64,000 nucleotides of DNA from assembly GCF_003550065.1 (NCBI RefSeq), contig NZ_QXDC01000003.1:1151001-1215000 (forward strand). Reading direction: 5' to 3'. This stretch comes from Hephaestia caeni. Lineage in GTDB: Bacteria > Pseudomonadota > Alphaproteobacteria > Sphingomonadales > Sphingomonadaceae. The notes beneath the pieces were generated by a model. That model had not been told where the DNA came from and did no database searches. It saw nothing but the letters and a program-made list of their open reading frames with translations. Positions 1 to 10,128 of the stretch are shown one piece after another. How positions within the stretch are numbered: the first letter of the stretch is position 1; each line of letters starts with the position of its first letter. Made by a program: the position numbers and the translations under genes.

Positions 1-1
1 C

Positions 2-1852
<1,851 letters not shown>

Positions 1853-1862
1853 AAATTGACGA

Positions 1863-1892
1863 ATGGGCGATGAATTTGACTTCATCGCCCAT
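1863..1892 (+). terminator. Stem-loop just after thiC
   Basis: A perfect 12-bp stem (1863-1874 with 1881-1892, ATGGGCGATGAA and its complement) with a 6-nt loop starts 10 bases after the thiC stop. No T-run follows, so it may be a 3'-end stabiliser or a factor-assisted terminator and not a classic intrinsic terminator. Confidence 0.5.
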
Positions 1893-2071
1893 CCGCTCGT
1901 CCATTAAACCGGAACGAGAAGCGGCCACGCTTTGAACCCGTAGTCCTTAGCGTATAGCACGTCGCCCGTATCCGGACACCTCCGCGAAGCGCGGAAAATG
2001 TACCGGAAACCCGGCGGCGCTGGAGGAAGCTTCGGCTTCATCCCACTGCCTTTCCCGGGGCGCTGTTTACC

Positions 2072-2099
2072 TTGAAAAAACCGGTTCGTGCTTTATAAG
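2072..2099 (+). promoter_or_regulatory. Sigma70-type promoter of the candidate small RNA
   Basis: TTGAAA at 2072-2077 and TATAAG at 2094-2099 are separated by 16 bp. The expected start of transcription, near 2106, coincides with the first base of the outermost stem of the RNA proposed at 2106-2214. There is no protein-coding gene directly downstream on this strand. Confidence 0.5.
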
Positions 2100-2105
2100 A
2101 GACAT

Positions 2106-2214
2106 TGCGGTGATGTCTTCTCGAACTCTGGGGTTCCAAGGCTTCTACGCCAGCAAGCCCCGTTCGAGCCTGACGCAGAAACTAATCGGCCCGAGCCTAG
2201 CTCGGGCCGTTTTT
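2106..2214 (+). ncRNA. Candidate intergenic small RNA, about 109 nt
   Basis: Between thiC and the accessory gene, a promoter-like sequence is followed by a nested fold and then by an intrinsic terminator. Pairings seen: TGCG 2106-2109 with CGCA 2174-2177; CTCGAAC 2120-2126 with GTTCGAG 2162-2168; GGGGTT 2130-2135 with AAGCCCC 2155-2161 (one bulged base); GGC 2140-2142 with GCC 2149-2151. The terminator stem is 2187-2196 with 2200-2209. No known RNA family was recognised: the signature loops of tRNA, SRP RNA, 6S and tmRNA are absent. Call rests on structure and signals only. Confidence 0.5.
2187..2214 (+). terminator. Perfect Rho-independent terminator
   Basis: CGGCCCGAGC (2187-2196), loop CTA, GCTCGGGCCG (2200-2209), then five T (2210-2214). 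It ends the small RNA candidate on the plus strand. The minus-strand gene stops at 2213, so the same stem may also serve that gene, although its trailing sequence on that strand is less U-rich. Confidence 0.85.
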
Positions 2215-2761
2215 ACGACGTGGGGTTGACCATAGCCAAAACCACGTTTGCAATTTTTCTCGCTTCATTCTCCGTCATATCAAATGGCAGACCTTGAATT
2301 CGGACCACTAGATCAGATCTCAAAGGTATCGGCAGAATACTTACGGATTCGAATGATGTTGTCGTTGACTTGGGAACGATTTCAGTTGGCGTCGTCGAAT
2401 CGACCTTTTGTACTTGCGGTTTATCGGATTTGGACGACCGGTCGCGTCGGTTGATGTTAGGTCGAAACCCAAGTGGGTTGGACAGATAAGCTTCGAAATC
2501 TTCGAGGGCCGCTTTGACCCTACTTTTGTAGGTATTCATGCTTCCTGGGGTGTAATCTTTCCCCTGTAGATTGCTGAAGCGAAGCATGACGTCGTCGAGG
2601 TGAATCTTTGTCACATCCTCCGCTTCTTCATCGGGAAGAATCCCAAGAACTTTCCCCAGGGCAGCCTTACGCGCCATGGCGGTCCCTTTGGCCAGCAATC
2701 CCTTGGCGGCTTGATAATCCTGGAACTCCAAAATGGCTTCCCTATTGCGCTTTCCGTTCAT
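2213..2761 (-). CDS. Accessory protein of unknown function, SAM-like N-terminal region
   Basis: 182 residues from ATG 2761, starting MNGKRNREAILEF; a GGGAG ribosome site lies just upstream and a consensus promoter at 2783-2811. I do not recognise the family. Residues about 60-90 (GSMNTYKSRVKAALEDFEAYL) look helical and are reminiscent of the SAM-like N-terminal domain of tyrosine recombinases, but no catalytic R-H-R-Y domain follows. The middle is low-complexity (S/T/K/P-rich), and the last ~35 residues (LVVRIQGLPFDMTENEARKI) form a separate small conserved-looking block. Base composition is well below that of neighbouring genes and codon use differs, suggesting transfer. Open-frame codons upstream of 2761 overlap the promoter and are not counted. 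Confidence 0.7.
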   Translation of the reverse strand: MNGKRNREAILEFQDYQAAKGLLAKGTAMARKAALGKVLGILPDEEAEDVTKIHLDDVMLRFSNLQGKDYTPGSMNTYKSRVKAALEDFEAYLSNPLGFRPNINRRDRSSKSDKPQVQKVDSTTPTEIVPKSTTTSFESVSILPIPLRSDLVVRIQGLPFDMTENEARKIANVVLAMVNPTS

Positions 2762-2782
2762 CAGGCATCTCCCATTCTGTAT

Positions 2783-2811
2783 ATAATACAGCGGCACCGT
2801 CCCAATGTCAA
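2783..2811 (-). promoter_or_regulatory. Consensus sigma70 promoter of the accessory gene
   Basis: On the minus strand TTGACA (2806-2811) and TATTAT (2783-2788) are exactly 17 bp apart. This is a near-perfect vegetative promoter; the implied untranslated leader to ATG 2761 is only about 15 nt. Confidence 0.75.
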
Positions 2812-2955
2812 TCATTTTGTCTATCGGACATATCAATAGTCGGTATAGACAGCAAAGGGCAAATTTAAGTGGCTCGGGATTACGGTGACTAAAAGCACCA
2901 AGGGCCAGCACCTCGCTCGTTCGACAATGATACGGGCGCTACGCCATTCGAGCGC

Positions 2956-2984
2956 TTGGCATCACGGACCGCGCGTCCTAATGC
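2956..2984 (+). promoter_or_regulatory. Possible promoter of the 3042 gene
   Basis: TTGGCA (2956-2961), 17 bp, TAATGC (2979-2984), about 57 bases before the start codon at 3042. Moderate match only. Confidence 0.35.
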
Positions 2985-3041
2985 CAGCGTCGTCGCAAAG
3001 CACCGCGATCAGGCGCATCCGACGACACACGGAGAGATGAC

Positions 3042-3731
3042 ATGATCGTAACGACGGCACTCGCCCTGGCCGCGTCCGCCATATGCCCCGCCCAGCCCGC
3101 CGCGGCGCTCCTGCAAACCGGCACATTCGTCTATGTCGATTTCGAGCATGGGAAAACGATCGGGCACGATCGTATCGTCATCGCCGCGCAGCCCGACGGG
3201 CGCTACCGCTTCTCCAACACCGCGATCGGCTACGCCGATCAGGCGTGGACCGCCGTCACCCGCGCGGATTTCTCGCCGCTGTCGGCCGTCCTCGAATTCG
3301 GGCCGGAGGGCCATCGGCGGCCGATGTTCGATATCCGCTACGCGCCGGGTCGCGTCACGGGCCTGCGCTATCCCCGCCACCCCGCCGGCACCGCACCCGT
3401 TACAGTCCACGATACGGTCGGGCCGTGCGTCATCGATCAGCGGATCGATTGGGCCTCGGTGATGGCGCGCAAGCTGGAGGACGGCGCGCGCTTCACCTTC
3501 CAGGTCTACGATCCCGCGATCGGCATCAGCACCGCCAGCGCGACGGTGGAAGACGGCGGCACGATCCACGTGCCCGCCGGCGATATCGACGTCTTCAAGA
3601 TCACCTATCGTATCGAAAAGAAGACGGGATCAGAGCAATATGTCGTCTTCGCCAGCAAGGCGCTGCCCCGCATCATGGTGCGCGAGGATTTTCCCGACGG
3701 CGTGTCGTCGCAGCTCGAAAGCCGGCAATAG
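3042..3731 (+). CDS. Exported protein of unknown function
   Basis: 229 residues from ATG 3042, with GGAGAG 5-10 bases upstream. The N-terminus (MIVTTALALAASAICPAQPAAA) is a signal peptide likely cut after AAA, so the protein is periplasmic or surface located. The remainder is predicted beta-rich (HDRIVIAAQPDGRYRFSNTA, FDIRYAPGRVTGLRY, FKITYRIEKKTG), resembling DUF3108-type beta-sheet envelope proteins in general pattern, but this is not a firm family match. It is a lone gene; the next gene is convergent. Confidence 0.75.
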   Translation: MIVTTALALAASAICPAQPAAALLQTGTFVYVDFEHGKTIGHDRIVIAAQPDGRYRFSNTAIGYADQAWTAVTRADFSPLSAVLEFGPEGHRRPMFDIRYAPGRVTGLRYPRHPAGTAPVTVHDTVGPCVIDQRIDWASVMARKLEDGARFTFQVYDPAIGISTASATVEDGGTIHVPAGDIDVFKITYRIEKKTGSEQYVVFASKALPRIMVREDFPDGVSSQLESRQ

Positions 3732-3742
3732 CCCCCCGCCCC

Positions 3743-4045
3743 TCACCGTTTCCGCACGAACTCCGCGCGCAGCACCAGCCCCTTGATCCCGTCGAACTTG
3801 CAGTCGATCTCCTGATCGTCGCCGGTCAGGCGGATCGATTTGATCAGCGTGCCGCGCTTCAGCGTCTGGCCCGCGCCCTTCACGTCCAGATCCTTGATCA
3901 GCGTCACCTGATCGCCGTCGGCCAGCACATTGCCCACCGCGTCGCGCACCTCGACCGTGTTCGCCGCCGCGCGCTTCGCCGCCAGTTCGCTCGCCGGCAT
4001 CCATTCGCCGCTTTCGTCGTCGAACACATAATCGTCGTCGCTCAC
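3743..4045 (-). CDS. PhnA/YjdM-domain protein lacking the zinc ribbon
   Basis: 100 residues from GTG 4045 (VSDDDYVFDDESGEWMPA), with AAGGCAGG upstream as ribosome site. The C-terminal ~70 residues match the PhnA domain of YjdM: VRDAVGNVLADGDQVTLIKDLDVKG, GTLIKSIRLTGDDQEIDCKFDGI, and a VLRAEFVRK end. E. coli YjdM has an N-terminal zinc ribbon with four cysteines; here that part is replaced by an acidic segment with no cysteine. Role unknown; despite the name, the family is not a phosphonate hydrolase. Longer in-frame starts exist upstream but read as low-complexity basic sequence. Confidence 0.85.
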   Translation of the reverse strand: MSDDDYVFDDESGEWMPASELAAKRAAANTVEVRDAVGNVLADGDQVTLIKDLDVKGAGQTLKRGTLIKSIRLTGDDQEIDCKFDGIKGLVLRAEFVRKR

Positions 4046-4216
4046 CGCGCGCCTGCCTTTCGGTTGATGGGGCCGTCTTCCCGCAGCCATACGGCCGCAA
4101 GCGCGGCCGATGTCAATCGCGGACCGCCCCCTTGATGGATGCCCCAAAGCCACGCCCGCCCGCCAAACCATCCAACACGCTGTCCTACACGGTCTTTCCA
4201 TGTTCTATCCTGCCCG

Positions 4217-5011
4217 ATGGCACAGGATGATCCCACACCCCCGCCGCCCGCCGGCCCCGATCGGCAGGCCCCCGCGCCGCTCGACGATGATCGCGCGCTC
4301 GATCCCGATCCGCCGGTCGATCTCGACGCCTTCGATCCCGACGAGTTCGAATGGCGTCCGGTCCCGCGCCGCCCGCGTGCGGATGGCTGGTCGCCCGAGG
4401 TCCAGCGCGCCTTTATCGAGGCGCTCGCCGATACCGGCATGGTCGAACACGCCGCGCGCGCGGTCGATATGTCGGTGCAGAGCGCCTATCGCCTGCGCCG
4501 CGCGGCGGGGTCGGAAGGGTTCGCGCGCGCCTGGACGGCGGCGGTGGAGGCCGCCTCGCACCGCCTGATCGATCTCGCCTTCCGCCGCGCGATCGAGGGC
4601 GAGGAGGTGCCGGTGTTCGATCGCGACGGCTGCCGGATCGGCGCGAAATGGCAGCACAGTGATCGGCTGCTGATGTTCCTGCTGCGCGCCTATCAGCCGG
4701 CACGTTTCCGCCACGCGCACCAAAGCATCCGCCGCCCGGAGGAGCCGCTCCCCGCGGCCGCGCCGCCTGTCGCCGATGCGGTCGCCGCGCTCGCGCCGCC
4801 GTGCCCGGCCGCGCCGCACCGGCTGATGCCGCCCGATCGCGCGGTCGATGCGATCGCCACTGCGCGCGCGGTCGCCGAGGCGCAGGCGCGCTACCCGCGC
4901 GACGATCGCGAACATTACCGGCGCGTGCCCGTCGAGCCCACGCACCCCGCCGCCCACCAACGCGCCCACCGCCGCCACCAACGCGAGGCCGGGCGCGACG
5001 ATTCCGACTGA
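4217..5011 (+). CDS. HTH-containing hypothetical protein
   Basis: 264 residues from ATG 4217 (MAQDDPTPPPPAGPD); an earlier in-frame ATG at 4139 is possible. N-terminal ~50 residues are proline/aspartate-rich. Residues about 60-110 (WSPEVQRAFIEALADTGMVEHAARAVDMSVQSAYRLRRAA) form a clear helix-turn-helix like that of phage terminase small subunits and related sphingomonad proteins, followed by a helical block ending GAKWQHSDRLLMFLLRAYQPARF. The C-terminus is alanine/proline/arginine-rich and poorly conserved in look. No strong Shine-Dalgarno precedes the chosen start. Likely DNA-binding; target unknown. Confidence 0.75.
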   Translation: MAQDDPTPPPPAGPDRQAPAPLDDDRALDPDPPVDLDAFDPDEFEWRPVPRRPRADGWSPEVQRAFIEALADTGMVEHAARAVDMSVQSAYRLRRAAGSEGFARAWTAAVEAASHRLIDLAFRRAIEGEEVPVFDRDGCRIGAKWQHSDRLLMFLLRAYQPARFRHAHQSIRRPEEPLPAAAPPVADAVAALAPPCPAAPHRLMPPDRAVDAIATARAVAEAQARYPRDDREHYRRVPVEPTHPAAHQRAHRRHQREAGRDDSD

Positions 5012-5047
5012 TCGGCCCGGCTGATCGACGCGCCTGATCGCAAGGGC

Positions 5048-5078
5048 GCGTTTTGGCCTCACCTTTGCCTCACCTTCC
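5048..5078 (+). repeat. 31-bp element, copy 1 (second copy upstream of ruvA)
   Basis: The 31 bases here match 45391-45421 at 30 of 31 positions. Inside are two direct CCTCACCTT repeats at 5057-5065 and 5068-5076, that is an 11-bp period, as for a protein binding one face of the helix. It lies 98 bp upstream of the start of the small gene at 5176. Confidence 0.7.
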
Positions 5079-5175
5079 GCGTTGCGGGGTGGCGCCATCG
5101 GCGTCGTCATCCTGCGACGGATTGAGGAACCCTTGCGATGGTCTGATCGTTGGCGGGCTTGACGGGAAGGAGAAT

Positions 5176-5403
5176 ATGGAACCCATCGTGTATCTTATCG
5201 CGATCCTCGGCTGCGGAGACGGGTCGCAAATGTGTCGCCAGCAGCGCGTCGAGCCCACGCCCTATGCGACGATGCAGGCGTGCCGCGAGGCGATGCCCGC
5301 CGCGCTCGCGCGCAATACTGATATCGATTATCCCACGATCGCCGCCGATTGCCGCCCCAGCGGCCCGCTGATCGCTGCGCGTGCCGCCACCCCGCGCGGC
5401 TGA
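5176..5403 (+). CDS. Small cysteine-containing hypothetical protein
   Basis: 75 residues from ATG 5176, chosen because AAGGAG sits 4 bases upstream. Reads MEPIVYLIAILGCGDGSQMC..., with a short hydrophobic N-terminus and cysteines at about 13, 20, 36 and 58, suggesting disulphides in an exported or membrane-tethered small protein. No family recognised. Its upstream region holds the 31-bp element shared with ruvA, which may link the regulation of the two. Confidence 0.7.
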   Translation: MEPIVYLIAILGCGDGSQMCRQQRVEPTPYATMQACREAMPAALARNTDIDYPTIAADCRPSGPLIAARAATPRG

Positions 5404-5455
5404 AGCTTTATTTGGTGGACCAGCGTCTGCCCTTGAATCGATACGCACCCGTCTC

Positions 5456-5532
5456 CGTTCGCCCTGAGCTTGTCGAAGGGCCGCTCTATTCTTCCAACAA
5501 AGAACGGTGCTTCGACAGGCTCAGCACGAACG
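5456..5532 (+). repeat. Palindromic repeat with GAGCTTGTCGAAG core
   Basis: Left arm 5456-5481 (CGTTCGCCCTGAGCTTGTCG then AAGGGC) and right arm 5507-5532 are imperfect inverted copies around a 25-base loop. A 22-base piece of the left arm recurs at 21683-21704 with one change and a decayed copy lies at 54969-55032. This is a dispersed repeat family common in sphingomonads. It fills most of the gap before the oligopeptidase gene. Confidence 0.8.
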
Positions 5533-5569
5533 GGTGGTCAGGGCGACCGGGTTTCACCCCGCCGCTCAA

Positions 5570-7633
5570 CTAACCCTCCACCCCCAATTGCCACAGCACG
5601 AAGGCATGTTCCTCGGCGCCCTCGCGCAAACTCTCGAACCGCCCCGATTTGCCGCCATGGCCAGCGCCCATATTGGTCTTGAGCAGCAATAGGTTGTCGT
5701 CGGTCTTGGTCGCGCGCAGCCTGGCCGCCCATTTGGCGGGCTCCCAATAGGTCACGCGCGGATCGTTGAGCCCGCCTGAAATGAACAGCGGCGGATAGGC
5801 CTGCGCCACCACATTGTCATAGGGTGAATAGCTTCGGATCAGCTCGAACGCCGCCTGGTCGGTGATCGGATTGCCCCATTCGGGCCATTCGCCCGGCGTC
5901 AGCGGCAGCTCGGCGTCGAGCATCGTGTTGAGCACGTCGACGAACGGCACGTCGGCGATCACCGCGCCCCACAGATCGGGGTCGGAATTGACCACCGCGC
6001 CCATCAATTCGCCCCCCGCCGATCGCCCCGCGATCGCGATCCGGCCCTTGGCGGTCCACCCCCGGTCGATCAACCCTTTGGCCACATCGACGAAATCGGT
6101 GAAGGTATTGGTGCGCTTGTCGAGCTTGCCGTCGTGATACCATTGCTGGCCCAGATCGTCGCCGCCGCGGATATGCGCGATCGCATAGGCGAAGCCGCGA
6201 TCGAGCAGGCTCAGCCGCCCGGTCGAAAATCCCGGCGGGATCGCCATGCCGTAAGCGCCATAGGCATAGAGGAACAGCGGCCGCGATCCGTCCTTGGGAA
6301 AGCCCCTGGGATAGACGATCGACACCGGCACTTCCGTCCCGTCGCGCGCCGCGATCGTCAGGCGCTCGGTCGCGTAGTGCGCGGCGTCATAGCCGCTCGG
6401 GATCTCCTGCACCTTGAGCGTTTCGAGCGTGCCGCTCGCGACGTGGTAATCATACACCGTCCCCGGCGTGACCATCGATTCATATCCTAGCCGCAGCGTC
6501 GGGCAGGCATATTCGGGGTTGTTGCCCAGCCCGGCGGCATAGCTCGCCTCGGGAAAGGCGATGCGGCGCGGCGGCACCGCGGGATCGTACGCATGGATCT
6601 CGATCTGGTCGAGCCCGTCCTCGCGTCCCTCGACGACGAAATAATCGGCGAAGCACGCCATTCCGGTCATGTAAAATCGCGGGGAGGGCGCGATCCGCTC
6701 GGTCCATTCGCCCGGATTGTCGATCGGCGCGGTCACCAGCCGCCACATCGGATCAGTATCGTTGGTGTGGATGAACAATGTGCCGTCATGCTCGTCGACA
6801 TCATATTCGCGCCCCGGCTGGCGTGGGGCGACGAGGATCGGCGCGGCGGTGGGGTCGCTCGCGGGGACGAGCCGCACTTCGCTCGTCACATGGTCGCCGG
6901 TCGCGATGATGATCCAGCGCCTCGATTGGGTCTCGGACACCCCGACGCGATAGCCTTCGTCGGCCTCGCGATAGAGCACGATATCCTCGGCCGGGTCGGT
7001 GCCCAGCCGGTGCAGGCGGGCATTGTCGGTCCGCCACTGCGCGTTGGCGAGGCCATAGAGGAAGCCGCTGTCGTCGGCGGTCCACACGATCTCGGAAAGC
7101 ATCCCCGGGATCACATCGGGTAGATGCTCGCCGGTCTCGAGATTCTTGACATGGATGGTGAAGCGTTCGGAGCCGTTGTCGTCGATCGCATAGGCCAGCA
7201 ACGTGCCGTCGTTCGACACCGAAAACGCGCCGAGTCGGAAATACTCCTTGCCCTCGGCCAGCGCCGGCTCGTCGAGCAGCAACTGGTCCTCACCTCCGCT
7301 GACGGGCTTGCGCCACCATTTCACATATTGCCCGCCGGTCTCGAACGCGGTCCAGTAGAGCCAGTCGCCGTCCTTTTGCGGCACGCTCGCATCGTCTTCC
7401 TTGATGCGCGCTTTCATCTCTTCGTAGAGCCGATCGACCAGCGGCCGGTGCGGCGCCATCGCGGCCTCGAAATAGGCGTTCTCCGCCTCGAGATAGCCGA
7501 GCACGTCCTTGTCGGTGACCTCGGGATACCCCGGATCCTTCAGCCACGCCCAAGGATCGTCGATCGTCACCCCATGCGCGGTGAACGAATGCGGGCGCGT
7601 GGCCGCGACGGGCGGGGGAAGGCGATCGATCAT
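5570..7633 (-). CDS. ptrB: Oligopeptidase B (S9A serine peptidase)
   Basis: 687 residues, starting MIDRLPPPVAATRPHSFTAHG. Cleaves short peptides after basic residues in the cytoplasm; no signal peptide is present. N-terminal beta-propeller (about 70-410), then the alpha/beta hydrolase domain. Catalytic triad by position: Ser538 in GRSAGG, Asp624 in GGLNDPRVTYWEP, His659 in GAGHGGKSGR; the acidic EWGNP region that sets basic specificity is present. Length equals that of E. coli OpdB. The gene is monocistronic and divergent from the GH92 gene. Confidence 0.95.
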   Translation of the reverse strand: MIDRLPPPVAATRPHSFTAHGVTIDDPWAWLKDPGYPEVTDKDVLGYLEAENAYFEAAMAPHRPLVDRLYEEMKARIKEDDASVPQKDGDWLYWTAFETGGQYVKWWRKPVSGGEDQLLLDEPALAEGKEYFRLGAFSVSNDGTLLAYAIDDNGSERFTIHVKNLETGEHLPDVIPGMLSEIVWTADDSGFLYGLANAQWRTDNARLHRLGTDPAEDIVLYREADEGYRVGVSETQSRRWIIIATGDHVTSEVRLVPASDPTAAPILVAPRQPGREYDVDEHDGTLFIHTNDTDPMWRLVTAPIDNPGEWTERIAPSPRFYMTGMACFADYFVVEGREDGLDQIEIHAYDPAVPPRRIAFPEASYAAGLGNNPEYACPTLRLGYESMVTPGTVYDYHVASGTLETLKVQEIPSGYDAAHYATERLTIAARDGTEVPVSIVYPRGFPKDGSRPLFLYAYGAYGMAIPPGFSTGRLSLLDRGFAYAIAHIRGGDDLGQQWYHDGKLDKRTNTFTDFVDVAKGLIDRGWTAKGRIAIAGRSAGGELMGAVVNSDPDLWGAVIADVPFVDVLNTMLDAELPLTPGEWPEWGNPITDQAAFELIRSYSPYDNVVAQAYPPLFISGGLNDPRVTYWEPAKWAARLRATKTDDNLLLLKTNMGAGHGGKSGRFESLREGAEEHAFVLWQLGVEG

Positions 7634-7749
7634 GCCCGCAGCCCTATCGCGGCCGCCCCCTCGGCGTCGAGAGGGGCATCGCCGATTGACGGCACCGGCC
7701 TCGCGGCCTTAGGGAAAACGACTTGCGTTAATGGTGGGCTGGGGGCGGG

Positions 7750-10125
7750 ATGATCCGAAGATTGGCGTTCGCCGGGCTCGCCCTGTTCGCGGCCGCGCAG
7801 GTCTCGGGCGAGGATATGATTCCCCCCGACCTCGCCGCTGAGGTTAATCCCTTCATCGGCACCACCAACGGCGGCAACGTCTATCCCGGCGCCACGATGC
7901 CGTTCGGGATGGTCGCGTTCAGCCCCGAGGCGACCCCGCTGCCCGGCAGGAGCTTCCCGATCGCCGCGCCCGGCGGGTACGAATGGCGCGCCAACGGCAT
8001 CCGCGGCTTCGCGCTCACGCATCTGTCGGGCACCGGCTGCACCGGCGCCAGCGGCGATATTCCGATCATGCCGGTGACGGTGCCGGTCGAACGCTCGCCG
8101 TCGTCGGTCGCGGCCGGGCTCGGCTATGCCAGCCTGCTCGATCACGCCAGGGAAAGCGCAAGCCCCGGCGCCTATACGGTGACGCTCGACAATCGCGTCC
8201 GGGTCGAACTCGGCGCCACCAATCGCACCGCGGTCGGCCGCTTCACCTTTCCGCAGGATCGCCCCGCCAACCTGCTGTTCCGCACCTCGGACAGCGAGGT
8301 CGGCAGCACCGCCTCGACGATCCGCATCGACGCCGACCACCGCACCGTCACCGGCTCGGTGACGAGCGGCAATTTCTGCGGCTATCTCGCCCCCGATCGG
8401 CGCGAGAGCTATTATACGCTCCACTTCGTCGCGGTGTTCGATCAACCCTTCGAGGTCGGCGGCACCTGGCGCGACGATCAGGTCGCCAAGGGCGCGACCG
8501 AAGGGAGTGGCGGCACCACCTACGGCACGCGCGGCCACCCGCCGGCGGGCAAGGGCGCCGGCGGCTGGATCGCCTTCGACGCCGAAAAGACGCCTGCGGT
8601 CACGATGCGCGTCGGCATCTCCTATGTCGATGAAGCCGGTGCCCGCGCCAATCTGAACCGCGAAAGCCCGGCGGGCACCACGATCGAGGAAACCCAGAAG
8701 GCGACGCGCGCCGCGTGGAACCGCGCGCTCGGGCAGATCCGCATCACCGGCGGCAGCCGCGACGATCGCACCGTCTTCTACACCGCGCTCTATCACAGCC
8801 TGCTGGGTGAGACTCTCTACAGCGATGCCGACGGCCGCTACCGGGGCTTCGACGGCGCGATCCATCGGCTCGCCAAGGGGCAGCACGCGCAATATGCCAA
8901 TTTTTCGGGCTGGGACGTGTACCGCTCGCAACTCCAGTTGGTGACGCTGCTCGATCCGCAGCGCGGGTCGGATATCGCGCAGTCGCTGCTCAATCAGGCC
9001 GATCAGAACGGCGGCGTGTGGGATCGCTGGACGCATCTGACGGGCGCGACCAGCGTAATGAACGGCGATCCCTCGCCGCCCTCGCTCGCTGCGATCTACG
9101 CCTTCGGCGGCCGCGCGTTCGACGTGAAGGCCGCCTATGCCTCGCTCAAACGCGCCGCGACGGTGCCGACGGCGAAGGATCTCAGCCGCACCGGCTGCCC
9201 GGTGCTGTGCGTCGGCCAGCGCCCCGGCCTCGATCAATGGCTCAAGCTCCATTACATGCCCGTGGGCGCGCCCGGCTGGGGCTCGGCCGCCGACACGCTC
9301 GAACTCGCCGCCGCCGATTTCGGCCTCGCCGAGCTTGCGCGCGCGGCGGGCGATGAAGCGGGTGCGCGCCAGTTCCGGGAACGTTCGGGCTGGTGGCGCA
9401 ACCTGTACAACCCCAGGGCGACGCCCGAGGGCGGCTATATCCAGCCGCGCAACGCCGATGGGAGCTGGCCCGCGTTCGATCCTTCCTCGGACGAGGAATT
9501 CGTGGAAGGTTCGGGTGCGCAATATCTGTGGATGGTGCCCTTCGATCCCGCCGGGCTGATCGAAAAGCTCGGCGGCAAAGCGGCCGCGACGCGCCGCCTC
9601 GACGCCTTCTTCCGTACCTCCACGGGCGGCTGGGCGGTCACCAAATCGGGGCCGCTCCACGCCGAACTCGACAACGAACCCTCGATCGCCTCGCCCTGGC
9701 TCTACAATTTCGTCGGTCAGCCGTGGCAGACGCAGGCCACCGTCCGCGCAGCGATGCGCCGGATCTGGACCAACAGCCCCAGCGGCATTTCGGGCAATGA
9801 CGATCTCGGCCAGATGTCGTCCTGGTATGTGTGGTCGGCGCTCGGCCTCTACCCGCTCTACCCCGGCCGTGCCGACCTGGTGATCGGCAGCCCGCTGTTC
9901 CCCGCCGCGACGATCGACCGCCCCGGCGGCCGGATCGACATCCGCGGCGAGGGGGCGGCCCCCGATGCGCCCTTCGTCCAGTCGCTTACCGTCAACGGCA
10001 AGCCGAGCGATCGCGCGTGGCTACCGGCGAGCTTCGTCGCCAGCGGCGGCACGCTCGATTTCACGCTCGGCACCAAACCCGATCGGGGCTGGGCCAGCGC
10101 CACCACGCCGCCCTCGTTCCACTGA
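7750..10125 (+). CDS. GH92 family alpha-1,2-mannosidase, exported
   Basis: 791 residues from ATG 7750 with a signal peptide (MIRRLAFAGLALFAAAQVSG). Calcium-dependent exo-alpha-mannosidase family that trims mannose from glycans by inversion. Family blocks in order: NPFIGTTNGGNVYPGATMPFGM near the N-terminus, GFALTHLSGTGC, FSGWDVYRSQ, HYMPVGAPGWGSAADTLE, EEFVEGSGAQYLWMVPFD (contains the proposed acid Glu), LDNEPS and GNDDLGQMSSWYVWSALGLYP at the C-terminus. A lone GH92 gene without a SusCD pair or other glycosidases suggests scavenging of mannose from external glycoprotein or yeast glycans. GGG-rich sequence just before the ATG may act as ribosome site. Confidence 0.93.
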   Translation: MIRRLAFAGLALFAAAQVSGEDMIPPDLAAEVNPFIGTTNGGNVYPGATMPFGMVAFSPEATPLPGRSFPIAAPGGYEWRANGIRGFALTHLSGTGCTGASGDIPIMPVTVPVERSPSSVAAGLGYASLLDHARESASPGAYTVTLDNRVRVELGATNRTAVGRFTFPQDRPANLLFRTSDSEVGSTASTIRIDADHRTVTGSVTSGNFCGYLAPDRRESYYTLHFVAVFDQPFEVGGTWRDDQVAKGATEGSGGTTYGTRGHPPAGKGAGGWIAFDAEKTPAVTMRVGISYVDEAGARANLNRESPAGTTIEETQKATRAAWNRALGQIRITGGSRDDRTVFYTALYHSLLGETLYSDADGRYRGFDGAIHRLAKGQHAQYANFSGWDVYRSQLQLVTLLDPQRGSDIAQSLLNQADQNGGVWDRWTHLTGATSVMNGDPSPPSLAAIYAFGGRAFDVKAAYASLKRAATVPTAKDLSRTGCPVLCVGQRPGLDQWLKLHYMPVGAPGWGSAADTLELAAADFGLAELARAAGDEAGARQFRERSGWWRNLYNPRATPEGGYIQPRNADGSWPAFDPSSDEEFVEGSGAQYLWMVPFDPAGLIEKLGGKAAATRRLDAFFRTSTGGWAVTKSGPLHAELDNEPSIASPWLYNFVGQPWQTQATVRAAMRRIWTNSPSGISGNDDLGQMSSWYVWSALGLYPLYPGRADLVIGSPLFPAATIDRPGGRIDIRGEGAAPDAPFVQSLTVNGKPSDRAWLPASFVASGGTLDFTLGTKPDRGWASATTPPSFH

Positions 10126-10128
10126 TCG

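Noticed and set aside
2101..2186. Possible tRNA because of a GTTCGAG T-loop-like sequence
   Set aside because: No acceptor, D or anticodon stems in the right places; the GTTCGAG pairs instead with CTCGAAC upstream, fitting the small-RNA fold.
5053..5175. Extension of the small gene at 5176 to a TTG at 5053
   Set aside because: The N-terminal MASPLPHLPR comes from the 31-bp element, which also reads [10 protein letters not shown] before ruvA; AAGGAG directly before ATG 5176 gives a far better start.
7630..9660. Open frame of 676 codons on the minus strand opposite the GH92 gene
   Set aside because: Runs antisense through the mannosidase; Arg/Ala/Gly-rich composition and no recognisable motif.
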